NCBI RefSeq assembly: GCF_000005505.3
Contig: NC_016133.3
Span: 13,640,001 to 13,704,000 of the forward strand
Reading direction: 5' to 3'
DNA length: 64,000 nucleotides
Origin: Brachypodium distachyon
Taxonomy: Eukaryota > Streptophyta > Magnoliopsida > Poales > Poaceae
The position numbers and the translations under genes were made by a program. The notes below the pieces were generated by a model, which saw only the letters and a program-made list of their open reading frames with translations, was not told the DNA's origin and made no database searches. Below, piece by piece: positions 1 to 10,426 of this stretch (positions within the stretch are counted from its first letter, which is position 1; every line of letters begins with the position of its first letter).

Positions 1-1
1 G

Positions 2-217
2 AAGGAAATGGCTGTTCCTGCAGATGAGGACCAAACGTCTTGTGCTTTATGTCAAGAGCAATTTGAGGATTTCTACAGTGACGAAACTGAAGAGTGGATG
101 TATAAAGGTGCAGTTTACATGAATGCGCCGGATGGTAATATTCTTGGTCTGGAAAGGTCACATTTGGGGCCTATTGTCCATGCTAAATGTCGATCTGGGC
201 CCAACAATACCTCTTAG
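2..217 (+). CDS. PCFS4: Pcf11/PCFS4-like cleavage-polyadenylation factor, C-terminal exon (partial)
   Basis: This is the last coding exon of a gene that begins before the window; the frame is open from base 2 and stops with TAG at 215-217. The peptide carries the C-terminal zinc-finger signature of plant Pcf11 homologues: a CALC pair (CxxC), then [23 protein letters not shown] in two adjoining blocks, then [10 protein letters not shown] supplying the distal His and Cys. Family knowledge: Pcf11/PCFS4 proteins bind the RNA polymerase II CTD and act in nuclear pre-mRNA 3'-end cleavage and polyadenylation; Arabidopsis PCFS4 affects flowering by alternative processing of FCA. The methionine at base 8 is internal to the protein, not its start. 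The tail after HAKC is short (SGPNNTS). Identification rests on recalled family motifs and is strong for the family, weaker for the exact paralogue. Confidence 0.85.
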   Translation, partial: KEMAVPADEDQTSCALCQEQFEDFYSDETEEWMYKGAVYMNAPDGNILGLERSHLGPIVHAKCRSGPNNTS

Positions 218-2457
218 GATGGCCTAGCTGGTGAGTATCTGTGCATTTCATTTTGCAATAAAAAATGCACAAATTTTAGTTCGGAGTAATATTACATATC
301 TCGAGCTTGCAACCTCAGTGCTATTGAGACCATATACCCCTCTCTTTGCCCAGATGTAGTTAAATACTGTTATAATATCATGTGACTAAATAATAATACT
401 GAATGTGATACTCCATATTGACTCTCATTTAGTTGATTTAGGGAAACCTGAAATTTTCACGATCATGGTAATATTTCATCGAGCATTTCATCTCTATTGG
501 TTGGAGACGCCCCTTTCCGCTGTATTTACTGGTTGTGTTCTTAGTATTTTTAAATGTTTCTGTCACTTCTATCTCAGTTACTCAAATTGTTAGACGCTCC
601 CTCATCTATATTTCAGTGGACATTCTTATTGGTGCCTTTTTTTAGAGTTATATACAGAACCGTAGATGTCTTTACTGTTATAAAGATTTCAATTGGTGGC
701 GGCAGTCCGTCCACCATCTTTTGTCTGTATCTATTTCCTTACATGTGGAACCATTTGCTAAGCTTTCAAACCCATGGTATGGGACACTAACAGTACATAG
801 ATATGTCAGGGTAATCTAATTTACTTATCACGAGTGGCGGAGCGACGTATGGGTATTTAGCTAGTCCATCTAAAAGACTGTCGAATTGGAAACGTGAGAA
901 TGTGCTTGTTAATTACTATCGTAGTGTGATCATGTGCATAGTGTAAGAAAATCAGCTAGTCTGTCTAAAAGACTCGCCGAACTTGAAATGTGAGAATGTT
1001 CTTGTTATAGTAGTTTGATCATGTTTACAGGCAATCATGCGAAATCCATCATTGAAGGTCTTAAGATCTCTGAGCTTGTAATAATTTAGGCTGGGCAGAA
1101 CATTGGGCAAGCTTTGGTCTAATCTGTAGGAGATTGTGTATTTGTTATTCACCATACTTGTCATTGCTGCCCCACTAAACTGAGCTACTGCTTGTCGAGC
1201 AGAAATTGTATTATGCTATTTTGCAATATATTACTGTTTCACTGTGTTAGTACTATTTAAAAAATGGGACATAAAATTGAAGTCAGTAAATTGTACTTGT
1301 AGACCTCTGTTTTATCGAGCCATGCTCTTTCCAAAATTTTCATGTGCACAATAGAGGTACGCAGCCAAATACCTATTCTCAGCTTGACATCTTTGATAGT
1401 CTGACTACCTCTATGGTGAATATTCCCTGCATTACACATCACACACTGTGTTTTACTCCCAATCATGGGATACTGCATTTTACTTTCAATCGTTTTACAA
1501 CATTGAACCTTTAAGAGGGAAGTTTGTTCTCATGTTTGGTTGGTGGGAAACCTCAAGGGATTAGCTTAGAGATAGCTTGCGATGAACTGTTGATATATTC
1601 TCTAGAAATCAATTCCCACCCTCCTGGTTATTAAAATTGTTGGAGTTAGACCCTTGGCTCTCATATCCCATGACCTGTCTCCCCTAATTTCCCACTCCCA
1701 CAAACTAAGAAGCTGATTTTGTAACCCACGACCCTCAAATCCCATTCCATTTCCACAATTCCTCCAACGCAAACACACTGGCTTTTTGCTATATACCAGC
1801 CAGCTTCTGATTTGTTGGTCCTATTGGAAAATTTCCACTTTATTTTGAAGAACATTAATGTGCTCCATTTCTCCTTTCTTCATTTACTGAAGTACCAACA
1901 TATAGGTTGTATTTTACTCCCTCCTTGCATATTAATTGGCGGGGATTTAGTACAGTTTAAGGCCTTTTTGTTGTGTTTTGTATTAAATATATCCAATATT
2001 GTCTTTGTAACTGTCTGTCCATGGAATAGTTAGGCCATCCCACAGACATGTGGTGAGTGTTGGGGCGACTGCTCCCTTCTGTTAAGAAGATAGATTGTGA
2101 TTTTCGTGACACTAAAGATTGCCGTTTCTAATTTTATTAAAGTTTCTGTCTGTTTTAACCTCGGATTACTTTATTTGGCCACTAATATTGCCTTTTCATA
2201 TTTGTGGCCTCTTCGGGTAGTAAAATAGTATAATGGAGAACAGTTGTAAATTGTAAATCAGAAGATGGTAGTTGCTAACTAATTGGTGGATGTCTTGGAA
2301 TATAGTTACTTATAGGAATATTGCTAAATAGAAAAGGTCACACTTTGTCACTCCAGACTCCACAAAAGATGCTTTTTGTAGAAATTACGTGCAAAAGATT
2401 AAAAGAAAATTGGCTAAAAGTGGCCACAATCCAAACTCTAATATGGTACATAATGTA

Positions 2458-2503
2458 CTCCCTTTGAACTAAAACAGCGACATGAATTTAGGAACGGAGG
2501 GAG
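2458..2503. mobile_element. Short Stowaway-like MITE remnant
   Basis: A 46-bp segment starts CTCCCTTTGAAC and ends AGGAACGGAGGGAG, flanked by TA on both sides (2456-2457 and 2504-2505). TA duplications and CTCCCTCC-type ends are diagnostic of Stowaway (Tc1/mariner) MITEs. It is much shorter than usual, so it is probably an internally deleted copy. Confidence 0.6.
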
Positions 2504-2561
2504 TATCATTCAAGATATAAGTAGGTGTAAATATCATCGGAATGTGATATTCTCAACTTAT

Positions 2562-2723
2562 GGGCGTAGTCCAGTTGGCTAGAGGCGCACACTTGTGAGG
2601 TGTGCCCAGCCTGCCACCGGCGTTTGAGCCCTGAGCTCTGCAGGGTGGCGCACTGGTCCCCATGGTTGTCTCTCCTTGATTAAAAACAGCCACAGGGGCT
2701 AGTCCCTGTTGGTCGATTTTTTT
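2562..2723 (+). mobile_element. tRNA-derived SINE (Au-SINE-like)
   Basis: The start holds an RNA polymerase III A box (TAGTCCAGTTGG near 2567-2578), followed about 50 bp later by a B-box-like GTTTGAGCC (near 2622). The body runs to a short T-run at 2717-2723. This order and length match plant Au-type SINEs, which are moved by LINE machinery. I could not define a convincing target duplication. It lies inside the inferred 3' UTR intron of the PCFS4-like gene. Confidence 0.65.
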
Positions 2724-3600
2724 ATACTTTCCTAACCAATAATGAACATCATACCCTAAATTTTCTTTCCTTTAAAGGAACGACTGTGCCTTCCACGGAT
2801 ATTCTTAGTTCTTTCATGTTCTGGATGAGGAATACAACTATGAATGTTCTTTGTGTCCTTTCAAGTATTTATTGTTGCGAAGCTTACTATCATCTAATTC
2901 AAATTAAGATTCCATTGCTGCATGCGTTCAAAGAGATAAATATGTTGTCCTTGCAGACAATTAACTGTTCTTAACTAATTGCAGGAACTCTTCAGTTTTT
3001 TCTGCTCGCGGCTTGACATGACATGTAAACTACTGGAGAAATCAGATTTTGGTATGCTTAGTTACCCCCCTCTCCTAATGGTAACGGTTGCATAGTGTTA
3101 CTGTGGCAATAGTGTACAAATGTAAAATACTTCCTGTATTTTAGTGTTTGAACATGAGTAATTTGCTCTGCAGTCACTGTTGTGCCTGCCCTTTAACAGT
3201 TGCCACCTGCTGCTTTTACATTTCTATGATCTATATTGGATTCTCGTGTGGGGAGAGGCGGTTCAACAGTTCAGGATGGAGTTATGTGTACCTTGGCCTC
3301 GCTGAACATGCAAAACATTTTTCTACCTTTTTTTTTGTTCCCTTCCTCTGTGCTATCTCTTATGCAGGATCAATCAGCCCGCTGTGTGTCTGGTAACTCC
3401 CGGAAAACAGAAGAACCATGCAAGACGGCCAAGAAATGAAGCAATCAGTCAACAGCTTTCCTCTATTGTTCATAGAGGGACTAGATGTTGCTGCCCTTAG
3501 TTTCTTCTGTGTACCTTCGTATGGCTGTGCATTGTAACAGTATTGTCACAGATAAATTCTTGGTCGCTTGATATATTTTTGCATGCGTATGCGTCTTTGG

Positions 3601-4084
3601 ACTTGGGAGTTATGCTGTTGAAAGTTTATCTGTGGGACGTCATTGTTATTTAAGCTACAATCTATGTTTCTAATTTGCTATCTTTTGTTTCCTTGTTTGC
3701 TGAATGCAATATATGGGCAATTCTGTTCTCATCATTTATATCCTTTCCCTAAAGGAACATGGAATCGTCCGGGAACTCGTCAACAAACAACTCTATAAAA
3801 ATTGCTTAAAATATTTGTGTAAATCCATCCATTATGGTTATATCTTGGATGTAGCATCGGCTGGAATTCAGCTGTTCATTCGATGATGTGTAACAATTGA
3901 CTACTGAGGAACTAAAATTGCAGCAAGCAGAGCTGACATCTGAAACATAAATTATAAATCAACACTTACGAATCCAAAAAAGAGGCGCCAGATTTCTACT
4001 CTCAAACGACTACCAGCTAGCTAGGCTGGCACCTGAAGTCCAAACAACAGGAGTACACAACATACCACAAAGTACAGCTCAAAT
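3601..4084. other. Convergent intergenic spacer
   Basis: This stretch lies between the 3' ends of the PCFS4-like gene (+) and the ROC7-like gene (-). It is AT-rich, and I see no coding potential or recognisable element. Poly(A) sites for both genes probably lie in or near it. Confidence 0.5.
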
Positions 4085-4798
4085 TTGAGACGAGAGGCTT
4101 AATTTATACCCCCTTGAACTGGAAAAATAAATAAATAGCACAGTCCTAACAAACAGATTTGAGGACACAACATGGTTGATTAACAGCAGCCTTTTACATG
4201 AAACTGAAGGTGGAAGGAAGTCAATGCCGAACCATCCCCCCTTGCATAGTGGTGACGCCTTGTTTCGTCGCGGCGATTTTTCTCGCGACTTGTGAGGTAT
4301 GCGCACCACTTGGCAAGCAGAGCATGAGGTGCGTTCTTGACTCCTCGTTGATGAGATTCTCCAAAATCTTGCTGCTCCTGCACAGGGCAAGACAAACATC
4401 AACAAGGCGCTTCAACATTCGTGCAAAAAACTCAACATCCTGCACAGGGCCAGACAAACATCAACATCCTGCCTGTTAAATTATGTAAATACATTTTGTT
4501 CAAAGCACACACAACGCACAAAGAAGAAACTAGTAAGTAGTAGATAATCTTGCCTACTCCCTCTGTCCAACGAAAGATGTCTCAACTTTGATCAAATTTG
4601 AATGCATCTATACACTAAGTCATGTCTAGATACATTCAAATTTTGATAAATTTAAAACATTTTTTATTGGACGGAGGGAGTACTAAATTTTCAGAATCCA
4701 TTTTCAAAAATCTCTTTTTCTTTGGCACTAAGATATATAGCGGGCATGTGATGTGTGTACCTTGCAAGCACATGATCTGAATTCTGAACTGAGGGCTG
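4085..4798 (-). other. 3' UTR of the ROC7-like gene with an inferred intron
   Basis: Downstream of the ROC7 stop, the - strand has a good donor (GCAAG|GTACAC) ending the exon at 4761. Two nearly identical acceptors follow: CCCTGTGCAG ending at 4440 and CCCTGTGCAG ending at 4378. This suggests a 3' UTR intron of about 320 or 380 bp that also contains a Stowaway MITE. The remaining exon would run to about 4085. Short ORFs here (60-108 codons) overlap in several frames and resemble nothing I know, so I treat them as non-coding. Confidence 0.5.
4557..4680. mobile_element. Stowaway MITE (124 bp) in the ROC7 3' UTR intron
   Basis: The element begins CTCCCTCTGTCCAACGAAAG and ends ATTGGACGGAGGGAG, with TA duplications at 4555-4556 and 4681-4682. 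The two ends are inverted repeats, and the body (GATGTCTCAACTTTG-type) is shared with the copy at 10303-10426. It has no coding capacity. Confidence 0.9.
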
Positions 4799-7700
4799 CT
4801 ACTGCGGATTGCTGCTGCCGCCCCGGCAGACGGCGGCCTTGATGCGCTCGACGGTGCACGCAATGAGGCTATTGACAGTGGCGACGGAGCCCAGCGAGAG
4901 CTTGGCCGTCGGCACTGAGTCCACCAGTATCTGGAACGCGACCGTCAGTAGTGACCCGCCCTTCCCCGCCGCGACGCCGCCTTCTTCATTAATCCCCGAC
5001 AGAGGCGCCGAGGGCCCGTCGGGCAAGATGGCGAACCCCGACGGCAGCAGCGCGACGTAGTCGGGGTCGCCACCGTTGAGCACGACGTTCATGGCCACGA
5101 TGTCCACCGGGGCGTACACCACGTAGGAGGACCCCGACTCGTCCGTGCAGCTCTCCTGCAGGATCAGCATGTTGCTCTGGTTCGAGTTTGCACTCTGCAT
5201 TTTTTCCATGCCCCAACCAAAACAGAAACAAGATCATGTTGTAGCCTTGTAGGTTAAAGGTGATCATAATCGCTTTTTACTGTTAATATCAAGCAATTGC
5301 AAGTCAGTTGTTGTATATTTTTTGGTGGAAAGAATTACATTGACACGGAGGAGCGAGACGCAGTTGCCGTGGTCGCGGCCGTTGGCGATGTGGGCCATTT
5401 CCTGGACGATCCCGCCGTTGGACAGAATGTCCCACTGCAAATTCAAAGAACTCGTCACGGAAATTTTTGAAGTGTCTTTGCTCAGCAACTATGCTTTTCC
5501 CTAGGGAGAAAAGAAGTAGAGTAGAGCTAGTCCGCGAAAGGTACCTCGCTGCGGGAGGTCTCGTCGCGGAGGAAGTCGAAGACGGTGTTGGGAGAGACGG
5601 GGAGCCAGAAGGAGGTGGCGGCGTTGAGGACGATCCCCGGGGGCCTGCCGGGGTCGTCGACGCTCTTTCTCGTCATGACGCGGACATCCTCGGCGCCGCT
5701 GCCGGAGAGCGTCGTCCACTGGTGCGCCACTGATGCTGTTACCCCGCCGCAGAAGCTCGCCACCATCCGCTCCGCCAGCTTCAGCATGCTCTTCCTCCCC
5801 TCCACGCTCGTGATCACTGCATGCCACAAACAAAGCCCAATTTCATTGACATTACGCTGTATTCTTGCCTATTTTATTGTTCAGCTAATCTCCTTTTTTG
5901 TGTGTAATTTTTTCGTAGTAGATTACAAGATAAATTCAGCAGGACACAGTTCAGAAATCTCTAAATGAGCCAATACTACTTGGGTTGGATACTTGGATTA
6001 TGTGTGTGTTGCATACCACCGAGGTCGCCGTTGGGGATGCTGCTGGCCATGGCGCTGGCGAGGCGCTCGCACTGCCGGCCCAGAGTGCCGACCCACCGCT
6101 TGGCGCCGAAGGCGAGTCCGGAGTTCACCAATGGCTTGTAGATGTCGTGCACTGACCTGTCGTCAACCTCCACATGCTCCACCCAGGTCACCTACACGCA
6201 CATAAGATCCAATTAAGTTCAAATTAAACATCTCTGACTGCTAACAACCAACACAACAGTTTTGCTGACAGTACATCGATCCAGAGATCAGTCAATTAAG
6301 GGTTAATAGGCACAAGAAATTAACCTTTGAGTAGCCGTTGGGAAGTTCCTGGATGAGGCAGCCGGAGGGCCGGCGCCGGCATTTCACGGCGGGGCTCGGG
6401 CGGAGGCTGTCCAGCGAGACGTCGACGACGGCCCATGACCCCTCGGGGTTGTGCTTGCAGTACCTCACGAAGTAGCTCTCCCGCGTTGGCACCAGCGGCG
6501 ACGGCACCTGGAACTCCATCGACATCTGCACAAGAGTTTGAATTAAGCATACGTTTGATTTATGATTAAATTACTACAGAATTTGAACGAATTCCACTGA
6601 ATTCAAAATTTAAATCCCAATTGCAGTACGAATAGTACGTACCACTTGCAGTGCGCCGTCGTAGTTCCCGGCGACGCCGGTGGACAGCACCTCGTGCGTC
6701 GATGCCCGCGACACGATGCTCGAGAACACCGTCGCAAATTGATTCTACAGCACACACACACAAAAAAAAGAGAGTAATTCAAACATGTCAGGATATTATT
6801 ATAAAAAAATCATTCAAAAAAAATTTCTATCGAATTTCAGTTTGATGGATGAGATGAGGGAGGGAATTACGTACCACGTCCATGAGGATCTCGACGAGGC
6901 TGGCGTGGGTCATGATGACGACGTTGGCGCCGCGGGAGGCCTCGGGCTTGAGCCCATACTGCCTCGGCCCAAGGCCCCTGGCCCCATACACCCGGCCATA
7001 CTCTTCCTCCTCCAGCGCCGCCTCCCCCGTAGCACTACTGCTCCACAGCGGCTCATCCACCCGCGCCATCTGGAGCAGCTCGTCCATGGCGGCCACAGCC
7101 AGCTCCACAATCAGCGGCTTATCAACATCCCCAAGCCCATGGCTCCTCATCAGATCACCTGCCCCGGCGCCGCCGCCGAACATGTCTCCGCCGCCGCCGT
7201 AGGCGCCGACGAGGTCGAGCGGGGAGCGGGCGGCGACGGCGGGGGAGAGGCCGTGGAAGGAGGCGGCCGAGGAGGAGAGGCCGGCCATGGGCATGGGGAA
7301 AGGCATGGGCTTTCCCGTGGCGGCGACGTGCTTGGCGGCGATGGCGGAGATCCGGTCGATCTCGTCGCGGAGGCGCGCGTTGTCGACGCGGAGGTGGTGC
7401 TCGTCGAAGGACATCTCGCCGAGGGCGGCGGGACCGCCGCAGCTGGGGCAGGAGGCGCTGCTCAGGGCTTCCTTGTACCGCATGTTCTCCGCCCGCAGCT
7501 TGTCGTTCTCCGCCCGCAGCTGCGAGTTCTCCTGCTTCTCGTGCTGGTTCTGCATATGTAGAATTTACCCAAATTCAGACGAAATTGAGCCAAATCCTAA
7601 ATTTTGGGGAAATTACATTCATCAAAATTTTCTTGAATTGCTAGCTTGCCTTCATCTGGGTGCGCTTGTTCTGGAACCAGAACTTGACCTGCAGCGGCTC

Positions 7701-9046
7701 CAGCCCCAGCTCCCGGCTCAGCTCCTTGCGCTGCTTGTCGTCCGGATGAGGGCACTCCTTGAAGAACCTGCAGATCGATTCAAAAACATTTTTTTGCAAA
7801 TTAATTCCAAAATTTTACATGAATTTTGTCAAGATATTTGAAATATTTGAATTTGCTTACGCTTCGAGCTCCTGGATCTGGTGCTGGGTGTGGCGGTGGT
7901 ACCGCTTCTTCTTGCGGGGCCGCTGGTTGGGGTCCTGCTCTTCGCCTTCCCCCTCCTCGCCGCCTGAGCCACCGCCGCCGCCGGTTCCGTCGGCATCGGC
8001 GTCGGCGCCGTTGTTCTCGCTGCACGACTTGCTTTCGAGCTCGTCTGGCGCCGGCATGCCGTGGAGATTATGCATGTGGTTGACGACGGCACCCGGCGTC
8101 GACATGGTTGCCGGGATCTGTTCATAGAGCTGCTGCTGGATCAGCGCCTGTTGCAGATGGTGGCTGTCCAGCAAGTCGGCCTGCGAATTTATAGTTGGAG
8201 GGGGTGTAGAAATTAATTTCGGCAAGTTCTCATTACTGCACGAAAGAATATGAAGATATGCTCCGTAATTAATTCAGATATGGTTGCCTTAAATTACTTG
8301 TTTTTTTACATATATATTTGTACTGCCAGCACGAGAAATTAGCAAGAAGCATGAGGAAAAACGTCCAGCTATATGGAGAGTATGCATAATTAGCTAAGTA
8401 TAAAAGGGATATTTTGTGTTACAAATGGAGGAGCATGATGCATGATGATGTACTGGGAAACAAGCAATTATAGCAAGATGACAACGAAATTTGTTACTAA
8501 CAAGATTGGGCGAACAGTATACTGGAACACATCCACTTACATTTCCATGTTCAAATTAATGTAAAATATTTCACACAAACTCAACATTTCTCTCTCTTTT
8601 TTTCTCCGTTTAAAAAAAGTTTGATTCTACTCATATCACATTAAATGTCTAATTAATTCGTCATTCCCAGTGTGTCTCTCAGTTGCAGGCTTGATCGTCT
8701 CATATAATTAATTACATGCGTGGACGGCGATTAATCATCCGAAAGGGGATAACAAAGCACAATGAAGAGCAAGAACAACATGAACGCCAAGGACACACAC
8801 CCAACAAACAGAAAAGCATTATAATTTTTTTGTAAAATGAAGGATTTTATTTCTCTTCCGGCTTCTTCTGCACAAATTAAAGCCGCAAGATGGAACAATC
8901 AACCCAAGAAACACAACCTCTTTAACGACCATTCGAAAGGATTTTCTCTTATATGCATATACCTGGCTGAGAGAAAGCGCGGACGGCGACCCGTACGCGA
9001 CGCCGTTCCGGCCGATCATCGGCGGCAGACGCCTAGCCGGCGTCAT
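4799..9046 (-). CDS. ROC7: HD-ZIP class IV homeobox-START transcription factor, ROC7-like
   Basis: Ten exons join in frame: 9046-8963, 8180-7861, 7767-7650, 7549-6875, 6744-6643, 6525-6325, 6191-6017, 5816-5545, 5434-5339 and 5194-4799. They total 2,439 bp, giving 812 aa. Order: N-terminal leader [15 protein letters not shown]; acidic Gly-rich stretch; homeodomain about 115-174 with KFWFQNKR in helix 3; zipper-loop-zipper about 175-255 with the CPSCGG loop; START domain about 317-548; C-terminal START-associated domain ending near residue 811. All introns are GT-AG except intron 3 (7649-7550), which is GC-AG. Family role: nuclear factors binding L1 boxes (TAAATGYA) that control epidermal identity and cuticle or trichome genes. 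The N-terminus and the sequence before the homeodomain fit rice ROC7 better than ROC2 from memory. The ATG at 9046 is chosen because it starts the conserved leader. The gene appears intact. Confidence 0.92.
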
Positions 9047-9830
9047 GGACGACGACCGCCGTCGCCAACTTCTGTTTTCCTAGCTCCCAAACCCTACCTT
9101 GTTTTTTGACCTCTTAGCTACCTAGCTCGCCCATCAGACTGCAAGTCCAAAATTAAGCAGCTGCTGGCTAGCGTGCACGGCACGTAACAGCAGATCTAGG
9201 GCAAGCAGTTACAGCCAAGCCAAGAGCTCTGCAAGAAGCGGCAGATCGGCCGGGAGATCTAAGAAAGAAGAGGAGCTAAATATCTCTGACAAATAAATCT
9301 CTCGATCTCTGTCTGTTTGGCTATATGTAGCTAGCTCGCTGCAGCTAAGCTTCCTTCCTGCATGCGGCCGAGCGGCGATATCGCATGCAGAAAAGTTTTG
9401 CAGGGGCCGTGTGGTAGGATCAGGACGGCGAGCGATTTGGAGATCTCTGCGAGGAGCTAGAAGAAGAAGACGCCATGGGAGGGAGGACGGGAGGAAGAAA
9501 GGGGAACGGCGGATGGATGGATGTTGGGATCGATGGGGGGGGAGAGGAGTTATTGCAGCGGCAGTGAGTGTTGAGCCGATGCATCAAGAGCATTTATTGA
9601 GAGAGGGTGCGGCGTTATTGCTCGTCACAGAGCTGGACGGAAGGACAGAGAAGACGGACACGCAGTAGAGTGACATTTCGTACTGGTACAAGAAACGTAT
9701 GCGGTGAAAATAGTTACGAGTACAATTATATAAATCTTTCCGACTCATAATATTACATGTACCAACACTATTTAGACATAGATGCATTTATATTTGGGAA
9801 AATTTTAAACAATTAATATGCATGCATATA
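9047..9830 (-). promoter_or_regulatory. 5' UTR and proximal promoter region of the ROC7-like gene
   Basis: This lies immediately upstream of the ROC7 start on the - strand. It is rich in CTAGCTAG-type and AGAGAG-type leader sequence between about 9100 and 9350. I find no strong TATA box, so the transcription start is undetermined. An exact L1 box is at 9783-9790 and a one-mismatch version (TAAATGCT, - strand) lies near 9587-9594. The + strand ORFs here look fortuitous. Confidence 0.55.
9783..9790 (-). promoter_or_regulatory. L1 box (TAAATGCA)
   Basis: The - strand reads TAAATGCA, an exact match to TAAATG(C/T)A, the HD-ZIP IV binding site in epidermis-specific promoters. It sits 737 bp upstream of the start codon of an HD-ZIP IV gene in the same orientation, so autoregulation or cross-regulation is plausible. 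An 8-mer can occur by chance, so function is inferred from context. Confidence 0.5.
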
Positions 9831-9832
9831 TA

Positions 9833-10036
9833 CTCCCTCCGTTCCAATACACAACTCATATAGATTTGTGCACTTGGATCAAGACAACTCTCGTTTCTGA
9901 CTGACCACTCGTATTGGATTAATAAAAAATTGATATGACTAGTTATTGGCCGGATGTGGGTACCAAGAGAAAAATGAGGTGTGTTTTAGAACAAATGAGA
10001 AAAATATATGTGAGTTGTGTTTTAGAATGTAGGGAG
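9833..10036. mobile_element. Stowaway MITE (about 204 bp)
   Basis: The left end is CTCCCTCCGTTCCAATACAC and the right end reads AGAATGTAGGGAG, with TA on both sides. The subterminal ACACAACTCATAT on the left matches the ATATGTGAGTTGTGTTTT block on the right as an inverted repeat. It lies just upstream of the ROC7 promoter region. Confidence 0.85.
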
Positions 10037-10302
10037 TATGCTCTTGAATGTGTGTCTAATTTTAGTTTTTTATTGTTAACTTATCTGTATTGACCGCCCG
10101 CTGTCTGTCTGCTGGTACACGCGCGGGAGTTATACGTACGTACTTGGGGCATATTCAACGATTTGAACGATAGATTGCGACAAAGGTTGGCCATGTCATC
10201 TACTTGCTTCAATGTAGTACTAGCGTATATGCAAGTTGACCAATACGAGACGAGGGAATATAAATGTTTGCTCTAGCTCGTTTCACCTTCAAACTTTGTG
10301 TA

Positions 10303-10426
10303 CTCCATCCGTCCAACAAAAGATGTCTCAAGTTTGTTAAAATTTGAATAAATCTAGACATGACTTAGTGTATAGATGCATTCAAATTTAGTCAAAGTTA
10401 AGACATCCTTTGTTGGATGGAGAAAA
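10303..10426. mobile_element. Stowaway MITE, same family as the copy at 4557
   Basis: The left end CTCCATCCGTCCAACAAAAG is followed by GATGTCTCAAGTTTG. The right end mirrors it (ACATCCTTTGTTGGATGGAG), with TA at 10301-10302 and near 10427. Length and body match the 4557-4680 element, with several substitutions. It is a non-coding MITE. Confidence 0.85.

Larger units (their letters stand above)
218..3600 (+). other. Probable intron-containing 3' UTR of the PCFS4-like gene
   Basis: No further coding exon is obvious. A strong donor (CTG|GTGAGTATC) follows base 230, only 13 nt after the stop. A matching acceptor (AATTGCAG) ends at 2984, a donor (TTTTG|GTATGC) follows 3051, and another acceptor (CTTATGCAG) ends at 3367. 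The simplest model is 3' UTR exons at 218-230, 2985-3051 and 3368 to about 3600. The first intron (about 2.75 kb) is AT-rich and holds a MITE and a SINE. Exon ends are inferred from splice consensus only. The poly(A) site is not determined. Confidence 0.45.

Noticed and set aside
4079..4479. Overlapping 70-108 codon frames on both strands
   Set aside because: They lie in the inferred ROC7 3' UTR and around its duplicated acceptor; no frame resembles a known protein.
6785..7561. 258-codon + strand open frame
   Set aside because: It is the antisense shadow of ROC7 exon 4, and its Gly/Arg/His-rich composition reflects the GC-rich coding strand opposite.
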